A stretch of DNA of 64,000 nucleotides, taken from Plotosus lineatus. Its lineage: Eukaryota > Chordata > Actinopteri > Siluriformes > Plotosidae. The DNA lies in the NCBI GenBank assembly GCA_024760905.1, contig CM045729.1, positions 43,308,580-43,372,579 on the forward strand, in the 5' to 3' direction. Below the pieces are notes generated by a model that worked only from the letters and a program-made list of their open reading frames with translations, was not told the DNA's origin and did not search any database. A program made the position numbers and the translations under genes. Below, piece by piece: positions 10,090 to 23,882 of the stretch. The first letter of the stretch is position 1; each line of letters opens with the position of its first letter.

Positions 10090-10332
10090 CTAATTAAGAA
10101 AAATACTTTCTTCTTTTCCTTTCGGCTGTTCCCCTTTTTTAGGGGTCGCCACAGCAAATCATTTGATTTGCGAGTTTGATTTGGCATAGGTTTTTATGTC
10201 GGATGCCCTTCCTGACACGACCCTTTAGCAAGGGGCAGAAACACGCTGACGGTTATGCAGCCTCCTTGTGGAGAGTGGGACTCGAACCCCTTTACCACCA
10301 GGCCACCACTGCCCTCTAATTAAGAAAAATAC
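10090..10332 (-). mobile_element. SINE family A1 (RTE tail), internally deleted, with perfect target-site duplication
   Basis: The body is 10107-10315 on the - strand, flanked by CTAATTAAGAAAAATAC at 10090-10106 and 10316-10332, a perfect 17-bp duplication. The RTE-derived tail is complete (TTTTCCTTTCGGCTGTTCCC and GGGTCGCCACAGCAAATC read on +). The anticodon-arm part of the head and most of the central body are missing, so it is only 209 bp. The perfect duplication suggests a fairly recent insertion of an already deleted copy. Confidence 0.9.
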
Positions 10333-11812
10333 ACTATAGCAAATTTCCGGGTCATCATATTCTATTCTTAAATATTATTTTCTAATACCACATTATGTCT
10401 TTAAATATATTTAAAACATCACTCTGACTATTTGTTACTGTTGGACCTTTTATGGGCCTTTTAATGTTTAGTGAGGACCCTGACTGTGTGGTTGGAATGA
10501 TGGAGGAGTATGCTCCAGACTGATGAGGATTCTGGGTGAATGCTTAGTGATTATTAATTCTGCTCTCTTTGACTTTACATGAAATGCCTTTTCTTTAAGA
10601 GGGGAGCTTAGAAGAAGAGCCTTGTGGATCTAGTACATTTGTATCACTCGTTGTGTGTGGGGCTGTCTTTGCATTTCAACTACATATAATGTTAGTCAGA
10701 CTATATAAAGCTTATAAGTGTAATAAAAAGTCTTCTCACAGTGTATTCTACTGAGGATCCTGACAGGCTGCTATCAAGGATGTTAAGCTCAAGCCTGTTT
10801 TTCCGCTCCTTTGGAAAATCACACAAAGGCCAAACAGACCAGGAGAACTGTGGTGAGGAGAGTTTAAAAAAAGGTGTCTTGGATCTGTGAAGTGTAAGAG
10901 CCACATAAGTTGTGTAAGGATCACAGCATGCTTTGATCTATAGTTATTATATATCTGTGTGGTCTAGATGATAAGTCACCTCCTTTCTGTTCGCTTCATT
11001 TTACCTAGAATCAGAAGTAAAGCGACAGGCTGTAAAAGTCCACTGACAGATACCATAGACCCAAATCTCCTGCTCTATGGCCCTCACTAGATCTCAGTAT
11101 TCCCAATATAATTAGCAGAGCTCTTTTCTTCTTCCCAGATCAGACAGTGCATGATTCATGAGCTTTATTGCAGAATTTCCACACTCGTCACCAAAAAATC
11201 ATGGCTGTGGCTTATGGCACAGCACTGCAAGCTTTTGTGGGGGGTCTTTCAAGGGAATGTGATAATGTGAGCACTTCTGATGGGTGCATGGCGCTAGCAC
11301 GTCTCAGTGAGAACATCAAAGTGAGGCAGCAGGCTCCGTACCCACCCATCTGCTGGTGCTCCAAGTCTCAATTCCAGGTTTGTGGCAGCCATTGGCATGC
11401 CTGTGGCCGGTATATAAGGCATCAAAGCTTTTAGCGCATCATATTCCAGATGCAGGAGAAACCCAGTCACGCGTGGCTGTGGCTGCACAAGCAAAGTGTC
11501 GCGTCAGCAAGTGTCACCTGTGGCAGAAAGGCAGCCGAAAGGCAGCAAGGATGGAGGCAGAGGATTCTTTGAATGCGTTTTCCTTGTTTTCATAACTGTT
11601 TATAATATTCACCTAATAGCATCAGTGTCAACGCATTTTCTAAGCACCACAAAACATGTAATGACCGGAGTCATTATTGACTGTGAAAATATTATAAGTT
11701 ATTTCACAGCTTGGAAGATTGTGATGACCACTATACTCACTATGTTCATTGGTACAACCACTTGCATCCTCTTACCCACTCTTTCTTTGTTTTCTATCTT
11801 ATTACCATCAAT
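10333..11812. other. intron, no recognisable feature
   Basis: One 88-codon frame (11168-11434, +) is present, but it has no recognisable domain and overlaps frames on the other strand. I do not call it a gene. Confidence 0.4.
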
Positions 11813-12177
11813 ATACAACATGGTGGGGGCAGTGGTGGTATAGGGCGCTGGATTGCTGATCCAAAAGGTTGGGGGTTCGAGTCCCACTCTCCACAAGGTT
11901 GTCACTGCCCCCCCCAGTGCAGCTAACTGGGTTATCAAAGGCCGGCCATGTCTCTCACTGTCTATGGTGTGAGGCATGTAAAAGAACCATTGCTGACTTT
12001 CGTAAAGAGTAGGCTGCAAAGCCGTCGGTGTGTTTCCACCCTGCGATGGCCTGGCGAGCTTCCAGGGTGTACTCTGCCCTCGCCCAAAATTGACTGGGAT
12101 GGGCACCAGCCTCCCCGCGACCCAAATTAGGATTAAGCAATTACAGAAAATGGACGAATGAATGAATACAACATGGT
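11813..12177 (+). mobile_element. SINE family A2 (family A head and body with L2-type tail), with target-site duplication
   Basis: The body is 11825-12165, flanked by ATACAACATGGT at 11813-11824 and 12166-12177, a perfect 12-bp duplication. The head (GGTATAGGGCGCTGGATTGC, GGGTTCGAGTCCCACTCTCC) and body through GCAAAGCCGTCGGTGTGTTTC match family A1. The tail then switches to GATGGGCACCAGCCTCCCCG and GGATTAAGCAATTACAGAAAA with GAAT repeats. That is the tail of family B. Confidence 0.9.
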
Positions 12178-14126
12178 ACAAACTGGTGGAGCCACAACAG
12201 AAAAATCCCTAACCTCAGGATCACTCGATTCAGATTAGAGATATGATATTGGACTATGTGCTACAATTATAAGCTATGCTAAAAGTGCCAAAGACAACTA
12301 AAGCATGAAGCTTGAGGGGATCGAAAGCATGACTGGAAATCAGCCATCTTTGGACCAACATCTCCAACACCGTGCATCCGAGTACCATGGTCCAGAAGTC
12401 AGCAAAATACCGCTCAAAACAGCCGGCCAAAAATGTATAGAGTGTTAGCCATTGCTGCTACTGCACTACACTCACATTTACATCTGATACATGGCTATGC
12501 CTTCAGCAGCCAAACTACTTGAACCAAATCAAATAAACTAATTACATGGCATGACCACAAGCTACACTAACAAGATCCATATTACTTGTCCTTAAACATC
12601 TTTGACAGCTATGGAACAGGATTGTGTTCCCCAGTACATACATAAAGCCAAGATTTGACAACATTTAGCCAAATCAGAATGAGGTCGATAGTTTGTAGGA
12701 TACGAAATGTTTTAAGAATACCTCGAAGACCTTGACAGGTATTTACAGACTGCCTTCAGCTGCGGTACTTGTGGACAGATTTCAGCTGTGCACAACTTAC
12801 CCACATCTTAAGAAAAGCAACACAAAGCCACCCTGTAATCTACCTACACTGCAGTGACAGGCAGGGCTCCAAGCAGATCCTTAGAGAGAGTTCTGACTGC
12901 AACTCCACCAAACCCAAGGCAGACCCAGTGCCTCTCTCCAGCTGCAAGACTTCCAGTGAAATGCAGCATCGTAATGGCACTTAATATAGCCTCACAGCTG
13001 GCTGAGACTCGGGGACACTGGAACCAGCCAGCCAGAGGTTATAGTCCTAAGCTCAGTTATAATATCCTCCTGCCAAGGCGATACACATATCTCGTGCTGG
13101 CGTGTGCTCTGATATTCTTTACCCAATGATAACATTCACTATGGTTTATGGTAAGAGACTCAGACAGGGGAGCATACGTTCATTAGCTTTTATTAAAGTT
13201 CTGCAGTGGGAGAGGGCTAACCTGAGTGTTTTAATGTGATATGCTGTGCTCAGTCACACTGTCATCGGGTCAGCGCTACATGCTGGGCGAGTCGAGCCGA
13301 CGAGCTGTGTGCATTGCAGTGACTCTGGACGAGGACTCGCTTCACCACAAAATGGGCCATTAAACACACAGTTCTTCTATAAATCACACTTTGATGCTGA
13401 ACATGGAATCAGTATAAGCCTCCAACTCTCCAAACATGGCTGTGTTTATGCTATAGGCTAAAGTATGAAAGACAGCTATAGCGTTGCTTGAAACTAGATT
13501 GAATGTTGCGAGTAGAAATGAAACACTGCGCTGGTGTGTCTACGGTCACACGGTTAATACGGGCTACATGGTTCATTGGTTTTTGTATTTGTGCAAAAAC
13601 TGGAGTAGATCTTTTAAGGTTAAAGCATATGCAGTACAAGAGAGTGAGGAGCTGGCTTTAAGAGTGGGTGTGATTTGAGTAATTTTTATGGAGCTTTTAA
13701 TAGGATGATAAAAACTGCTTTTTTGCACCCCTTGTTTGGCCAATAATTTTTTCCTTTTTTCTTTTGGACTTGCTCTTTGGTTTGTATTATGTTGCCTTGG
13801 GGAGACAGTCATTTCAATAATTTTTCAAAAAGTTACTGTATATATTGATATCTTGTTTCGTGATTTGGGGCATTTGGGGATTTTTTTGTTGTTGTTCAAC
13901 ATGAGCATGAGTTCCTCAGTTGTTTCATTCCAGGGTTTTTTTTTTTGTTTGTTTGTTTTTTGAGAGATAGAATAAAACTGTTGATATCAGTACATTATTG
14001 ATTTAGACCAAAACAAGATTTAAGACTCTGTATTTGGCATACCATAGCATGTAGTGAAATGTACCCTGATTTTGTCCTAAGACCATGCAGAGGTTAAGAC
14101 AAATAAGTTCGAGAAATAAGAAAAGG
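12178..14126. other. intron, no recognisable feature
   Basis: About 1.95 kb without a supported gene or repeat. Short open frames on both strands have no domain similarity. T-rich runs occur near 13930-13960. Confidence 0.4.
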
Positions 14127-14501
14127 GTAATCTAAGGTAGACGGCATGGTGGCATAGTGGTTAGCATGTCGGAGCAAGAAGGTTCTAAGTTTGAGGCTCA
14201 AGCCTCGGGGAAGGGGGGTGTATTCCTATGTGGCGTTTGCGTGCCACAGTGCCTGCATGAGTTTGCTCGTGCTCAGGGTTTCTCCAACATCCCAAAGATA
14301 TGTATATTAGGTTATCTAGTGGTTCCAAATTGCCGCTAGCTGTGGAGTACGTATGAATAGTTTTATGTGTTGGCCCTGCATTGGTCTGGTGAACTGATCA
14401 GGGTGTACCCAGACTTTGTCCAGTGTCAGCTGAGATGGGTGCCAGCCTCCCTGTAACCCTAGTTTTGGATTAAGCTGTTCAATAAATAAGTAATCTCAGG
14501 T
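14127..14501 (+). mobile_element. SINE family B, with target-site duplication
   Basis: The body is about 14140-14489. It begins ACGGCATGGTGGCATAGTGG TTAGCA and ends in GATGGGTGCCAGCCTCCCTG then GGATTAAGCTGTTCAATAAA. The flanks GTAATCTAAGGT (14127-14138) and GTAATCTCAGGT (14490-14501) are a 12-bp duplication with one mismatch. Confidence 0.85.
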
Positions 14502-14869
14502 CATTTTTTTTTTTAACTGAGGGAAGAAAAGGAAAATTAATGTTTTATAAACAGTATCTGTACAGTATGCATGTATAATATATTATCTGTGCAATGTAAA
14601 GTGTAGTGTGCTGATTAAATTATATCTAATTAAAGAAATGGCTATGAGAACAGCAGGTGAGTGGCAGTGAGGTGCAGTGCTGAGGGTTCAGAGGGCTCAG
14701 TTTGTACAAATATGGCTATATGGTGTAGCCCTACAGAGCAAACAACCGCATGTAAATCTGAAATTAGAAGTTACTAATATCTGTATAAACAGATATAGAA
14801 TGAATCTTGTCAGTAAGTAATATGTACTGTATTATCAGTATGATAAACAGTAGAATGTAAATGTATAGC
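14502..14869. other. intron, no recognisable feature
   Basis: Nothing supported in this AT-rich stretch. Confidence 0.4.
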
Positions 14870-16210
14870 AGTGGATGTTCTTGCTATATGGAGGAGTTGC
14901 ACAGTTTAGTGGCCGCAGGTAGGAATGATTTCCTGTCTTGTTCAATAGAGTATTTAGGTGCTATCAGTTCTCATTGAGCTGCTCCTGTGATTGATCAGCA
15001 GGCTGTGAAGCAGGTCTGAGGTTTTGTTCAATATAGTCTTTATTTTGGACGACAACATTCGCCTCTCCGACACTACAGTCAAAGAGTCCAGTTCCATCCT
15101 TATAACATGACCAGCCTTGTGGATCAGTTTGTTCAATCTGTTAGTGTCTGCAGTCCTCAGCCTGCTGCCCCAGCATGACCCTGGCAGAGATTGCCAGCTG
15201 GTCCAGTTAGGTGTAGACACGATTAAGCAGGTTAAGATGGCGTCCTGACTTCGAGAAGAGGCTGGTAGACGACCTAAAGGGGGTTTATATGTTGCCTCAC
15301 CATGGGCGGTATTGATCCAGTATTAATCTCTCGAGGGTCTTTATGACATAAATCAGTGCCGTGGGTTTGTATTCCTGGAGGCCACTGGGACTTGGGGTCC
15401 GAGGCATGACGTCTTGCCCTCCTGCACTGGGTCCCTCTGTAGCCTCAGGCTCATTATGAAGATGTAGCATAGAGCTCCACAGAGCTGGGAGCACAGACTT
15501 TAAGGAGACGGGGCTCACCTTGTCCGGTCCTGCAGCCTTGTGTAAGTGGAGTCTTTTCAGTTGTTTCTCGAACTGATTGTAAGTGAAGCTGACAGTTAGG
15601 AGGGGTGTCAGGTCTATAACAGAAAGCAGGGGTGCAGTGAGGAGAGGGAAGGAGAGAGAGAGAGAGAGAGAGAGAGTGAGAGAGAGTGGAGTGGCAGGCG
15701 GGGGTTTAGACTTCCTCTTGACGAGTTAGAGAGGTGTTGTGCAAAGGCTGCAGTGTCGAATTGGTTAAAAACCATATTCAGCCCTTTGCTCTGTCCTCAC
15801 CACCCTCAGCTCCTCTGCTGATGGATGGCTTGAAACCAGTGATTGTCTTCATACCTCTGCAAAGCTATCCTATGTTGTTCTGCTGGAGTTTCCACTCTAG
15901 CTTTCTCCTGTAATTGTCCTTCGCCTCTCTGATCTTGACTCTGAACTTTGGATCGTTCTTATTTCCTCTCTGTTGCCAGGCCTGAATGCCCTCTTCTTGT
16001 CTTAGAAGAGAGATTTAATGTCTTTAGTTACCCATGGCTTGTTATTTAAGTAACAATGGACCGTCTTAGCTGGGACAATGGTGTCGGTGCAGAAATTAAT
16101 GTAGTGTGAAAATGCACTCAGTAAGCCCATCAATGTCATTGCTGTATCGCTCACAGAGCATGGGCCAATCCTTGGAGTTCCATGCACTCCTCCGACCATC
16201 TCCTAACAGT
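14870..16210 (-). pseudogene. L2/CR1-like LINE remnant (reverse transcriptase ORF fragments)
   Basis: On the - strand, three pieces appear in the order expected of one LINE ORF. About 16200-16002 reads YINFCTDTIVPAKTVHCYLN NKPWVTKDIK, typical of the linker between endonuclease and RT. About 15535-15297 reads PDKVSPVSLK and SGLQEYKPTALIYVIKTLER, the RT start. About 15220-14954 reads NRLNKLIHKAGHVIRMELDS, typical of the C-terminus. The RT catalytic core with the YADD-type motif is deleted between the last two. A GA-rich tract lies near 15653-15677. Clade assignment is by motif memory and moderate in certainty. Confidence 0.65.
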
Positions 16211-16344
16211 CCTTCTAATCGAGGGCTGCCTCTTCACAACAGGCACATAGCGTGAAGAAAGGTAAATTAAGTTGTGAAATTCTGTATTGCTTCTTGTGTA
16301 TCTCTGTGGGGATTATTTCCATGTTTTACTTTCTCACTCACTCG

Positions 16345-16560
16345 TTTACTTGCTTAATTCTATTTGGGTGAAACAGCCAATGGATCTAATGTGCATGTCT
16401 TTGCACTGTGGGAGAAAACTAGATTACCCAGAGGAAGCCCACACAAGCACAGGGAGAACATGCAAACTCCACACAGAAACACCTGAGCACAAGACTTGAA
16501 TTCAGGACCTTCTTGCTGTGAGGCAGATGTGGTAACAACTATTCCATATTCAGACATTCA
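16345..16560 (-). mobile_element. SINE family B, reverse strand, tail-truncated
   Basis: Read on +, CATGTCTTTGCACTGTGGGA, GGAAGCCCACACAAGCACAG GGAGAACATGCAAACTCCA and TTCAGGACCTTCTTGCTGTG AGGC are the reverse of the family B body and head. Confidence 0.8.
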
Positions 16561-16703
16561 TACTAATGCTATGAGCACATCAGTGGTAAAAACAAGCAGT
16601 TTGTCATGATCTGGTTGTATCCCTGTTGGGATTTGCTATGTAGCTATATTATAGCTGCCTGTTTTTATATTCTAATGTAATGTTGGACCTGTTTTAAGTA
16701 TTC

Positions 16704-17034
16704 GGAGTGAAACATTCACTCATTTTCTGAACTGCTTATTAGGTCACAAGGAGGCTGGTGCCCATCTCAGCCGACTCTGGCAAGTGCATAGTAAACTCTG
16801 GACAGCTCGCTAGGCCATCGCAGGGCAGAAACACATTGACGGCTATGCAGCATACTCTTTACGAAAGTCAGCAAGGGTTCTTTTACATACCTCACACCAT
16901 AGACAATGCGAGACATGGCTAGCATTATAACCCAGTTAGCTGTACTGGGGGGACAGCCAACCTTGGGAACCCCCAACCTTGGGATCAGTGATTCAGCACC
17001 TTACCACCAGGCCACCACTGCCCTTGGAGTGAAA
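16704..17034 (-). mobile_element. SINE family A2, reverse strand, with target-site duplication
   Basis: The body is about 16713-17025, flanked by GGAGTGAAA at 16704-16712 and 17026-17034. It has the L2-type tail (AAGGAGGCTGGTGCCCATCT on +), then the family A body (TTACGAAAGTCAGCAAGGGT TCTTTTACAT) and head (CCACCAGGCCACCACTGCCC). It ends about 210 bp before an hdac4 exon. Confidence 0.85.
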
Positions 17035-17245
17035 TAGTTGGTGGAAATAGGGACCCAGATTAAACTGTCCAAAAGTTTTTCTTTCAAGACATTAAGCATT
17101 GTATTTATTTTTTACTGAGTTAGTGTTCAGACATTGGTGCAGGGTTTTCTGTAACTAACCCACTTGGCAATGATATTTTATAAAGAAATGAGATGGCTTG
17201 TGGAATAATAACACATTTTCATCTTTAATTTTAACTTCTTTGCAG

Positions 17246-17364
17246 AACGATAGTGATGCCAATTGCTAACGAGTTTGCACCTGATGTGGTCCTGGTTTCA
17301 TCTGGGTTCGATGCTGTGGAGGGCCACCTGCCACCACTGGGGGGATACAAACTCACCGCCAAAT
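17246..17364 (+). CDS. hdac4: hdac4 coding exon (class IIa histone deacetylase, catalytic domain, zinc-ligand exon)
   Basis: Seen: a 119-bp exon between an acceptor (TTCTTTGCAG, ending 17245) and a donor (GTGAGT from 17365). It opens with the third base of an Arg codon and ends with the first base of a Cys codon. The translation runs [16 protein letters not shown], then [11 protein letters not shown]. The Asp of GFDA (17310-17312) is the position of a catalytic zinc ligand in this family, Asp934 of human HDAC4. Known: class IIa deacetylases are nuclear-cytoplasmic corepressors that bind MEF2 through their N-terminus and recruit the NCoR/SMRT-HDAC3 complex through the deacetylase domain. The sequence matches HDAC4 better than HDAC5, 7 or 9, and the downstream exons settle the paralogue. 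The preceding exon is not in the window, so the upstream intron exceeds 17 kb. Confidence 0.95.
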
Positions 17365-17689
17365 GTGAGTGTCCACGTACCCTTCAGTATGACACATTTG
17401 CACTGCAACACGGTCTTTGCTTTCCTCCCACACACCAGATTTTCATGCTACATAACCAAGCAGTGAGTCCTTAATATAGCACTATTTCTCTCTTGCCACC
17501 GCCACCCAACTGTCCATGTTTGAATTACCGCATTTCTTTCAGATAGAGAAGAGGAAAATCACATGCTGCCCGGCAAAAGGCGAAGATTTGTTTTATATGT
17601 CTGACAGTGTTTTTTCTCTTTCCAGTTTTTGATAGTTTGCATCACGGTACAGTAAAAAAGAGACTTTTTTAACTTTGATGTGCTGGAAT

Positions 17690-20600
17690 ATGTGTTTGTT
17701 TGACTTGGCTTTGCAAACGAAGATTTATAGAAGGGGCTGTCCACGTAGACTGCAGGCACGTTGGTGGCTGACAAGACCGATGCGGGACAGACAAATCCAG
17801 CAGCAGTGGCTGCAGTTCAAAGTCTGGCCTTGTATATCTGTTGATACTTCTTGATTCCTCCTCCTGCGGTGTTTCTCCTTCATGTTGGCCCTGCAAAAGT
17901 CCTCAAAAGAGGAAATGGCCTGGTGCGTGATGTAGTGCCAGGCCTGGCGGTCAGCAGCAAGTGTCGACCACTGACAGCAGTCAATGTTAAAGGCTTTAAG
18001 AGACTTATTGAGGGAGTCCTTATGGAGTTTCTTTGGTGCCCCTCTGTCATGGTGGCCAGTGGAAGGTTCGCCGTACAGGGCTATCTTGGGTAGACAATGG
18101 TCCTCCATTCTGGAGATGTGCACTGCCCAGCGCAGCTGCGACTTAAGCAGCATGGCCTCGATGCTGGTGATTTCCGTCTGTTCAAGAACCTCAACATTGG
18201 TAACGTAGTTGCTCCAGTGAATATTGAGGATAGTATGCAGATAGCGATGGTGGAAGCGTTCAAGCAGTCGAAGGTGGTGACGGTAAGTTACCCATGACTC
18301 AGAGCTGTACAGCAGGGTGTTGATTACTATGGCTCTGTATGCACTAACCTTGGTCCCTTTCTTCAGATGTTTATTTTCCCAGATTCGCTTGCGGAGTCTG
18401 CCAAAGGCACTGTTTGCCTTGGCCAGTCTGTTGTCAAATTCCTATCGATCTTGGCATCTTCTGTGATGGTACAACCTGATGAACTGTCTTCAACTCAGTC
18501 TCGCCAATAATGATGTGAGGGGGGGGGCCGGTGCTCATCCCAGGGAGCAGGCTGGTGGTTCTTCAAGCTGACCTCGAATCTGAAGAGCTGAGCAGCCTCT
18601 GCAGAGCAGGACATTAAGCGCTACAGGGCTCTTTCACTATGAGTGACAAGGGCTGCATCATCAGCAAAGAGGAGCTCATCAAATAGCTGCTCAAAAGCTT
18701 TCAAGTGAGCCTGTGGTCTTATGAGGTTGAACAGATTGCCGTCGAGACGGTAACGGATATACACAGTGTCTTTGTCGTCAAGGTCCTCAAAGGCCTGCTT
18801 AAGCATCGTGCTAAAGAAGATGCTAAACAAGGTCGATGCCGGGACACAACCCTGTTTCATACCGTTGACAATGGGAAAGGGTTCAGAAAGGTTGTAATTC
18901 TGCCTGACTTGGCAGCGCTGTTCTTCTTACAGCTGGATGACCATACTGGGGAACTTTGGGGGACAACTGAGGCACTTACTGTGTCAAACACTTTGGACAG
19001 GTCCACAAACATGACATACAGTCCTTTGTTCAGCTCCCGACACTTCTCTTGTAACTGCCTGAGGATGATCACCATGTCTTTAGTGCCTCTGTTGGCTCTG
19101 AAGTTGCACTGGGTTTTTGGGAGGTGATCTTCAATAATGATAGGTACTAATCTGTTTAAGAGTACTTGAGCAAGGATTTTTCCTGTGATGGAGAGCAGGG
19201 TTATCCCCTGATAGTTGGAACAGTCTGACTTTCCTCCCTTTTTTGTACAAGGTGATGATGACTGCATCACGAAGATCACTCAGAAGTTGGCCCTGTTCTC
19301 ATCAACAGACAAGGAATTCATGGAGCTTGATGTGTAATGCTGGTTTACCAGATCTTTGATGTAATACCATCAACTCCTGCTGCTTTGCTATTTTTCAGCT
19401 GTTCTATGGCTTTAGTGAGTTTTTACATGGAGGGTAGTTCATCCAGTTCCACTTTGACTGGTTGCTGGGGAATGCGCAGAAATGCTGAGTCCTGGATGAC
19501 TCTGTCAGCGCTGAAGACAGCCTGGAAGTGCTCAGACCAATGGCTCAGGATGGAAGCCCTCTCTGTAAAGAGTGCTTGGCCGTCAGCACTGCGCAAGGGA
19601 CTCTTTACAGACAGGGCTTCCATTCTGAGCCATTAGCTCTCAAAGCTTCATAAAAGCCTCTATAGTCACCGCACATTGCTGAGTTCTCTCTGAGATGTTG
19701 GCCCACCACTTTTTCTGGATCTCACAAAACTTGCGCTGGAGATTGCTGCAGATGTGACGGAAGGCAGCTTTCTTCTCAGGACAAGACAGTTGAGCAAGGT
19801 GGGACTGGTGGGCTTGTCTCCTCCTCGCCAGAAGTTCCTGAATCATCTGACTGTTTTCATCAAACCAGTCCTTGTCTTTCCTTGTGATGAACCCAAAACT
19901 GCTTCAGGTGTCTGCAGGATGTCAGTCTTCAGTTTACTCTAGAGTGTTTCAGGAGAAGGGTCTTCTGGGCAGTCGTTGTTGATGAGCTTTGACTGTAAGC
20001 TTGCTTGAAAGTCGGCTTTCACTTCAGTCAACTGAAGTTTGCTGAGCTTGAATGTGTTCTTTGCTGGAGCCCCCTTCCTTGGTTTGGGTTTGAAATGGAA
20101 CCTGGGTTTGCAGTGCACTATGCGATGGTCAGTGTGACATTCTGCGCTGGGCTTCACGCTGATGTGTAGGACATCGTGGAAATCTATAAGATGCCAATGT
20201 TTCGACCGAGGATGCATCCAGGTTGTTTTGAGACTGTCCTTTTGCTGAAAGATGGTATTGATGATGACAAATTGCTGCTCAGTGCAAAACTCCAGCAGGA
20301 AACGTACGTTGTCATTGCTGTTACCAACGCCATGTATGCCAAGTACCCCTTTCCAGGTATCACCATCACGGCCCACTCTGGCATTGAAGTCACCAAGGAT
20401 CATCACCTAGTTGTCTGTAGGGGTACTTTGTATGTGACTGCGGAGTTCCAAGAAGAACTTGTCTTTTTCTGCAGGCTCAGCTTGAAGAGTCGGCGCATGT
20501 ACTCTGAAAAATGTGGCATACTGCTTGTTCTCCAAAGGGAGGCGCATGGACATGATGCGGTCAGAGTGACTGTTTGGCAGGTTTTCCAGCTTGGAAGCGA

Positions 20601-21685
20601 TGGAGACTCTGACCATGAAGTCAACACCCTAGAGACACCTTTCTGTTACAGGTTTCCCTGACCGGAAGAGGGTGTATTTGGCACCATGCTCATGGAGGCT
20701 GCCTTCTTCTGGGAAGTGGACTTCGCTAAGGGCAGCAATGTCAACATTTAGCCTGGACAGTTCGTGCGCTATCAAAGTGGAGCAACGTTCAGGACGGTTA
20801 CTGTCAGCTGCATCGAGCATGGTTCTGATGTTCCCGCATGTGAGTTTTAAAGGTTTTGCACCCTTAGAGGTGGGTATGTACCTTCCTTGCTTTGAGATTT
20901 TTTGACCACTTGAGAAGGTGCCCATTGACTGCGGCCAGCCAACTGGGGGATGAGAGACGAGCTTTGTTTTAGGCCATCTTTTCTTGGACCCCTTTCCGTG
21001 TGGAGCAAGCAGTGCTGTCCCTAAAGAGGACTGCTTGGTTGTTCAGGGTGCGGCCGGGTGATGCTGTCGTCTCAGGTCAAAATCAGACAACCAATATCCT
21101 GAACCGCCTGCATGTAGGATTATTGCTGCTGCTTCCAGTGATATCTCCCACCTGCCGTTTTCGCCCCTTTACCATCGCTACAGGGCTTAAAAGTTGGTGG
21201 CAACAGGGACATGGACGTGTCCTTCTAGCCTGTGTAATGGAGCTTTTAGGTGGAGTTCAGTATGTGTAGTACTGGCCCTAGCCTTTACACCCGTGGTTCA
21301 ACTGCTATTGCTAAGCATGCTAGGACGGTAACAGTGAGGTTTTTGGGTCGTAGGTTTTATTTCGGACTTATTTTTGTCCTAGATGAACTGCCTGACAAGG
21401 CTAACAAGCTCCATCTACTCGGGTTTGAGATAAGAGTTGTCCTTTCCTTACACTGGCTGCCATCCAAGGCTAACGAGCCCAGTCTACCCGGATGGGTGAC
21501 TAGCCCTCCAAGCATCACCAGAGCCCCATTAGCCAGGTGTTTTGGGTTTGTGGGCAGGCCTTCATGGCTACTGTAGCAGCCCGGGGGGGAACAGTCCTCC
21601 CACCATACTTCGCCCTGCACAACAGTCACCTACATACCTGTTTCCGGCTACAACGACGTGGACGAGGGGGTGGACTTTGATAGCC
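17690..21685 (-). pseudogene. antisense LINE with endonuclease, RT and terminal zinc finger, multiply frameshifted
   Basis: Reading on - from about 20925: endonuclease start (LKLTCGNIRTMLDAADSN, LNVDIAALSEVHFPEEGSL), then GDFNARVGRD near 20390 (endonuclease Asp/Asn motif) and ECHTDHRIVHCK near 20130. RT follows: YQGITLLSITGKIL near 19215, FVDLSKVFDTV near 19010, MKQGCVPASTLFSIFFSTML near 18860 and LLFADDAALVTHSE near 18650. At the C-terminus are LRWAVHISRMEDHCLPK near 18130 and a CxxC zinc finger ending RIGLVSHQRAC near 17760. GC-rich DNA from 20930 to about 21685 fits its 5' leader. At least six frame breaks. This teleost and invertebrate LINE family is familiar, but I do not assign its clade. 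Confidence 0.85.
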
Positions 21686-21689
21686 ACTA

Positions 21690-23078
<1,389 letters not shown>

Positions 23079-23329
23079 TAAACTTTCAGTCCTGCAGAGA
23101 ATATGAACTTGATTAGAGGGCATATTAAAGCCGTCAGCAATTAATATTTTCCGTTCATAGCACATTGTTGGGAATAAAGGTTTTGTAACCTTAGTGTAGC
23201 CTGGCATCAGCATTCATCTATAAAGTATTGCACCACACTATAAAATACACACTTCAAATATAGTGACCATGTAACCTCCACTTTTACAATTGGTAGATGC
23301 ACTTATGCAGAATGACTCACGGGGGTGTT

Positions 23330-23480
23330 TTGTTTTTTTTCTCAGTTATACTGATTGAGCATTTGAAGCAGTTGTTTGTTAAGGGCATTGTTCAGGGGCC
23401 TCATAGTGGTAGTGAGGCTTGAAACACTAACCTTCTGAACAGCAAGCCATAGCCTTAAGCACTGAGCCACCACTGCCCAA
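23330..23480 (-). mobile_element. SINE head fragment (CTCAGTGCTTAAGG type), reverse strand
   Basis: The reverse complement begins GGGCAGTGGTGGCTCAGTGC TTAAGGC and continues with AGGCCCCTGAACAATGCCCTTAAC. This is a tRNA-like head and short body found in many fish SINEs. The tail is missing. Confidence 0.7.
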
Positions 23481-23504
23481 AAGTTCATAGAACAAAAATA
23501 AATA

Positions 23505-23836
23505 CCCTCTACTTACGAAATTAATCCGTTCCAGAGCCTTTTTCACAACCTGGAGTTTTCGTAAGTAGACGCATTTTACATGTAAAACGTGTGTTTCATT
23601 CCAAGGCTCCCAAGACTACCCCATAAATCCTTTAAAAATTATAAAAGTACACCAATTTTGTATGAAATATGTATTAAAAGTAAAAGAAAATTATTTATTA
23701 AACCATTTAAACATTTTATTAACATATTAAACCATTTTATTAACATATTTATTAATTAAACCATTATTAAACATTTTTTATTAACACACATACACACAAC
23801 ACTGTCTCTCTCTATCACTCTCTGACTCTCTCTCTG

Positions 23837-23882
<46 letters not shown>

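Noticed and set aside
11168..11434. 88-codon frame considered as an hdac4 exon or small gene
   Set aside because: No similarity to the HDAC4 segment expected before 17246, no matching splice phase and no recognised domain.
20176..20661. 161-codon frame on +
   Set aside because: It is the complementary strand of the antisense LINE endonuclease. The true coding direction is -, where the GDFNARVG and TDHRIV motifs are found.
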